Assembly: GCF_025460765.1 (NCBI RefSeq)
Contig: NZ_JAMWEG010000010.1
Span: 176,374-240,373, forward strand
DNA length: 64,000 bases
Source of the DNA: Micromonospora sp. MA102
GTDB lineage: Bacteria; Actinomycetota; Actinomycetes; Mycobacteriales; Micromonosporaceae
Direction of reading: 5' to 3'
Within the stretch, counting starts at the first letter, position 1. Every line of letters begins with the position of its first letter. The notes under the pieces were generated by a model that had not been told where the DNA came from, searched no databases, and worked only from the letters and a program-made list of their open reading frames with translations. The position numbers and the translations under genes were made by a program. This document shows, in pieces, positions 60,825-64,000 of the stretch.

Positions 60825-63751
60825 CGGCGCTCCGGCTCCCCGTCGCCCGGCGTGTTCCCGCCCGGTCCGTCCGGGCCGGCGGCGTCGACGGCCGCGGCGC
60901 GGGTGTCGGCGGCGAGCGAGCGCGCCTCCGCGTCGGTCAGCTCGTCGTCGCCCAGGTCCGCCGCGTCCCGGTCCCGGTACCCCGCGCCCTCGCCGGCCGG
61001 CACCGCGTCGGCGGTGTCCGCGGCGACGGAGTCCGCCGTGTCGGCACGCTGCCGGGCGTCACCGTCGAGGTCGTCGTCCTCGTCGGCATCGTCGTCGTCC
61101 TGGTCCGCGTCGCCGTCGAGGTCGTCGTCCTCGTCGGCTTCGTCGCTGAGGTCGTCCTCGTCGTCGTCATCGTCGTCGTCGAGGTCGTCATCGTCATCGT
61201 CGTCGTCGTCGAGGTCGTCGTCCTCGTCGTCCTCGTCGTCGTCCTCGTCGTCGTCGCTGAGGTCGTCGTCCTCGTCGTCGTCGAGGTCGTCCTCGTCGTC
61301 GGAGTTGCCGGCGAGGTCGGCGTCGGGACGCGCCGGCACGGCACCCGGGGTGCCCGGACCGGCCGCGACCTCCTCGTCCTCCTCGTCGTCACCCTCGATG
61401 ACGACGCCGTCCAGCTCCAGCAGCCGCTCGGCGGCGTCGGTCTCGCCCTCGGCGTCCACGTCGGCGGCTCGGGAGAACCACTCCCGCGCCTCCTCGCGCC
61501 GGCCCACCGCGAGCAGCGCGTCGGCGTACGCGTAGCGCAGCCGCGCCGCCCATGACTCGGTCGAGTCGGCGGTCAGCTCGGGGACCTGGAGCATGGCCAC
61601 GGCCGCGTCCTTCTGCCCGAGGTCGCCCCGGGCCCCGCTGGCCACGATGAGCAGCTCGATGGCGACGGCCTGGTCGAGCTTCTCCCGGTCCGCCCCGCGG
61701 AACAGGTCGATGGCCCGCTCGGGGCGACCCAGCGCCCGCTCGCAGTCGGCCAGCACCGCCAGGTGGCTCTGCAGCCCGCTCATCCGGTGGTAGGTGCGCA
61801 GCTCGGCGACGGCCGTCTGCCACTCCCCCGCGTGGTACGCGGCCAGCCCGACCGCCTCCCGCACCGCGGCGATCCGCGAGGCGAGCCGGCGCGCGGCCAT
61901 GGCGTGCGCCAGCGCCTCGGCCGGGTTCTCGTCGATCAGCAGGCCGGTGGCGACCAGGTGCCGGGCGACGGTCTCCGCCACCGGCTTGGCGAGGGAGAGC
62001 AACTCCGCGCGGACGGCCGAGTCGAGGTCGCTGGCGACCACCTCGTCCGGCAGCGCCGGCGCCTCACCCGTACGCCCCTCGGTGCGCTCGTCCTGCCGCT
62101 CCCGGTACGCGCCGTCCGGCCGGCGATCGTCCCGGCCGTAACCCCGGCGCTCGCCGTCCCGCTCGGTACGCTCGCGCCCACCGCGGAAGCCGCCCTCGCG
62201 GTCGTCACGGCGGAAACCGCCGGGCCGCTCGTCGCGGCGGAAGCCCTCGCGGCGCTCGCCGCCGAAGCCACCCTCGCGGCGCTCGCCGCCACGGGACCCG
62301 CCTACGCGGTCGTCGCGGCGGAAGCCTTCGCGGCGCTCGCCGCCAGAGCCACCCTCGCGGCGCTCTCCGCCGCGGAAGCCACCCTCGCGGTCGCCGCCCC
62401 GGTAGCCGCCCTCACGACGGTCCCCGCCGCGGAAGCCACCCTCGCGGTCGCCGCCCCGGTAGCCGCCCTCACGACGGTCCCCGCCGCGGAAGCCCTCGCG
62501 ACGCTCGCCGCCGAAGCCGCCCTCGCGGCGCTCACCGCCACGGAAACCGCCCTCGCGACGCTCGCCGCCACGGAACCCGCCCTCGCGGTCACCACCACGG
62601 AAGCCACCCTCACGACGCTCGCCGCCGAAGCCACCCTCGCGGCGCTCGCCGCCACGGAAACCGCCCTCACGGCGCTCGCCGCCACGGAACCCGCCCTCGC
62701 GGTCACCACCACGGAAGCCACCTTCACGACGGTCCCCGCCGCGGAAGCCGCCCTCGCGGTCACCACCACGGAAGCCACCTTCACGACGGTCCCCGCCGCG
62801 GAAGCCACCCTCGCGACGCTCGCCACCGAAGCCGCCCTCGCGGCGCTCACCACCACGGAAGCCACCCTCACGACGCTCTCCACCGCGGAAACCGCCCTCG
62901 CGGTCACCACCACGGAAGCCGCCCTCACGGCGGTCACCGCCGGCGGGACCACCAGGGCGCTCACCGCCACGGAAGCCGCCCTCACGACGGTCGCCGCCAC
63001 GGAAACCGCCCTCGCGGTCACCACCACGGAAGCCACCTTCACGACGGTCCCCGCCGCGGAAGCCGCCCTCGCGGTCACCACCACGGAAGCCACCCTCACG
63101 ACGCTCACCACCACGGAAACCGCCCTCACGACGGTCGCCGCCAGTGGAGCCGCCACGGAAGCCGCCCTCACGACGGTCGCCGCCAGTGGAGCCGCCACGG
63201 AAGCCACCCTCGCGGCGGTCGCCACCACGGAACCCGCCCTCGCGGTCACCACCGCGGAAGCCGCCCTCACGACGGTCGCCGCCAGTGGAGCCGCCACGGA
63301 AACCGCCCTCACGACGGTCGCCGCCGGTAGAGCCGCCACGGAAACCGCCCTCACGACGGTCGCCACCACGGAACCCGCCCTCGCGGTCACCACCACGGAA
63401 GCCGCCCTCACGACGGTCGCCGCCAGTAGAGCCGCCACGGAAACCGCCCTCACGACGGTCGCCGCCAGTAGAGCCGCCACGGAAGCCACCCTCACGACGG
63501 TCGCCGCCGGTGGAGCCGCCCCGCGGGCCGGCGTCGCGGTCGTCGCGGCGGAAGCCGCCCTCACGGCGCTCACCACCACGGGAGCCGCCGTCACGGTCGT
63601 CGCGGCGGAAGCCGCCCCGCGGACCGCCCGAGCGGTCGTCGCGGTCGCCCCGGGGACGGTCGTCGCGGCGGGCGTCGCCGCGCCCCTGCCCACGCTCGGC
63701 GCGGTCCTCGTAACGACGGGGGCGATCCTCGCCCTGCGGTCCTGAACTCAC
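60821..63751 (-). CDS. TPR protein with giant RGG-type repeat domain and poly-Asp tail
   Basis: A 976-residue protein in three parts. Residues 1 to about 560 are Gly/Arg/Phe/Glu/Asp repeats built from units such as GGFRGGDRRE, GGFRGGDRE and GGFRGGSTGGDRRE, like eukaryotic RGG domains. Residues 565-800 form a TPR-like helical domain (LASRIAAVREAVGLAAYHAG, LAVLADCERALGRPERAID, RLRYAYADALLAVGRREEA) as in Rv1691 of M. tuberculosis. Residues about 785-890 are nearly pure Asp/Glu, followed by an Ala/Asp-rich end. GTG 63751 with AGGAAGG 6 bases before it is preferred; ATG 63769 is possible. Function unknown; RNA binding is likely from composition and from the adjacent rrn operon only by association. 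Confidence 0.85.
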   Translation of the reverse strand: MSSGPQGEDRPRRYEDRAERGQGRGDARRDDRPRGDRDDRSGGPRGGFRRDDRDGGSRGGERREGGFRRDDRDAGPRGGSTGGDRREGGFRGGSTGGDRREGGFRGGSTGGDRREGGFRGGDREGGFRGGDRREGGFRGGSTGGDRREGGFRGGSTGGDRREGGFRGGDREGGFRGGDRREGGFRGGSTGGDRREGGFRGGSTGGDRREGGFRGGERREGGFRGGDREGGFRGGDRREGGFRGGDREGGFRGGDRREGGFRGGERPGGPAGGDRREGGFRGGDREGGFRGGERREGGFRGGERREGGFGGERREGGFRGGDRREGGFRGGDREGGFRGGDRREGGFRGGDREGGFRGGERREGGFRGGERREGGFGGERREGGFRGGDREGGFRGGERREGGFRGGERREGGFGGERREGFRGGDRREGGYRGGDREGGFRGGDRREGGYRGGDREGGFRGGERREGGSGGERREGFRRDDRVGGSRGGERREGGFGGERREGFRRDERPGGFRRDDREGGFRGGRERTERDGERRGYGRDDRRPDGAYRERQDERTEGRTGEAPALPDEVVASDLDSAVRAELLSLAKPVAETVARHLVATGLLIDENPAEALAHAMAARRLASRIAAVREAVGLAAYHAGEWQTAVAELRTYHRMSGLQSHLAVLADCERALGRPERAIDLFRGADREKLDQAVAIELLIVASGARGDLGQKDAAVAMLQVPELTADSTESWAARLRYAYADALLAVGRREEAREWFSRAADVDAEGETDAAERLLELDGVVIEGDDEEDEEVAAGPGTPGAVPARPDADLAGNSDDEDDLDDDEDDDLSDDDEDDDEDDEDDDLDDDDDDDDDLDDDDDDDEDDLSDEADEDDDLDGDADQDDDDADEDDDLDGDARQRADTADSVAADTADAVPAGEGAGYRDRDAADLGDDELTDAEARSLAADTRAAAVDAAGPDGPGGNTPGDGEPERR
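61050..61310. repeat. Trinucleotide-type repeat encoding poly-Asp
   Basis: Runs of GTC/CTC triplets on the plus strand (GAC/GAT/GAG on the coding strand) encode the acidic tail. Slippage would alter its length in frame. Confidence 0.85.
62180..63560. repeat. Minisatellite of 27-, 30- and 42-bp units encoding RGG repeats
   Basis: About 1.4 kb of imperfect tandem units, mixed in 9-, 10- and 14-codon lengths, all in frame. The 42-bp units (GGFRGGSTGGDRRE) cluster at 63120-63510. Units carry mostly synonymous or D/E-swapping differences, a sign of selection on the protein. Confidence 0.9.
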
Positions 63752-63793
63752 AGGTACATCCTTCCTCATTGCGTCCGCCAAGGACGCTAACGC

Positions 63794-63829
63794 AGTCGAG
63801 GGCCGACCCTGCTGGGGCGGCCCTCGACT
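63794..63829 (-). terminator. rrn operon terminator
   Basis: AGTCGAGGGCCG (63794-63805) pairs perfectly with CGGCCCTCGACT (63818-63829), 12 bp with a 12-base loop, just beyond the 5S rRNA 3' end. Confidence 0.82.
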
Positions 63830-63838
63830 GGAAGATTG

Positions 63839-63956
63839 TCCGGCGGTGTCCTACTCTCCCACACCCTCCCGAATGCAGTACCATCGGCGCTGGAGGGCTT
63901 AGCTTCCGGGTTCGGAATGTGACCGGGCGTTTCCCCTCCGCCATGACCGCCGTAAC
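63839..63956 (-). rRNA. rrf: 5S ribosomal RNA
   Basis: About 118 bases with complementary ends (GTTACGGCGG and CACCGCCGGAC), the conserved GGGAAACGCCCGGTCACATT-like loop region and GAACCCGGAAGCTAAGCC. It is the last gene of a minus-strand rrn operon whose 23S lies beyond the right edge; 63957-64000 is spacer. Confidence 0.93.
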
Positions 63957-64000
63957 TCTATGAACATGTCAAAACAACCGTGGTTGTTCGCTCGTTCAGA

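Noticed and set aside
62180..63560. Regular repeats resembling a CRISPR array
   Set aside because: The units are contiguous coding minisatellites of 27, 30 and 42 bp without unique spacers, and no cas genes are present.
61763..63745. A 660-codon Ala/Thr-repeat frame opposite the RGG-type gene
   Set aside because: It is a mirror image of the in-frame repeats of the minus-strand TPR protein; no start context or family match.

Overview
The window is about 64 kb of very GC-rich chromosomal DNA with strong G/C third-position codon bias and many GTG starts. It looks like a high-GC actinobacterium, most likely a Micromonosporaceae (Micromonospora-like). The right half keeps the gene order known from Mycobacterium tuberculosis Rv1689-Rv1713 (TPR protein, HAD phosphatase, tlyA, NAD kinase, recN, steA, steB/mctB, pyrG, NUDIX, xerD ... 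parA, scpA, scpB, rluB, cmk, der). Family assignment is inference; I ran no search.

Left part (1-15.8 kb): a partial ferredoxin-reductase (left edge) diverges from a PucR regulator. Small membrane, lipoprotein and hydrophilic proteins follow, then an ECF sigma/membrane-partner pair facing a Tat-type beta-propeller lipoprotein, and a DHFR-like protein. From 7.1 to 15.8 kb lies a compact cluster: an OmpR-type two-component system, a methyltransferase, a DUF2064 transferase, a GT2 glycosyltransferase, a polytopic membrane protein, a dTDP-rhamnose-epimerase-like protein, a membrane-anchored molybdopterin oxidoreductase and a small membrane protein. Three near-identical 11-bp direct-repeat operators (7079, 10971, 13839) sit in front of three of its transcription units, suggesting one regulon governed by the cluster's own response regulator.

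Middle (15.9-29.1 kb): a D-aminopeptidase (M55), a very long secreted M20 peptidase and an mraY copy away from any division/cell-wall cluster. Then comes an accessory island next to tRNA-Pro(GGG). The island holds two integrase C-terminal remnants, each about 70 bp from a copy of the same 47-bp tRNA 3' end (tandem integration scars). It also holds an IS481-type element whose transposase has a threefold repeated C-terminal domain, a 430-bp non-autonomous element, a long palindrome, a NUDIX hydrolase and several orphan ORFs.

Right part (29.3-64 kb): core genes for ribosome assembly (der, rluB), nucleotide metabolism (cmk, pyrG, nadK), chromosome segregation and repair (parA, scpA, scpB, xerD, recN), and envelope/cytokinesis (steA, steB, a PNPT-like protein, a MurJ-like flippase, a GT4 and a membrane phosphatase-like protein). 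A regulator/S8-protease pair interrupts the recN-nadK order. The edge carries a 976-residue TPR protein with a huge RGG-type repeat domain and a poly-Asp tail, followed by the 5S rRNA of an rrn operon on the minus strand.
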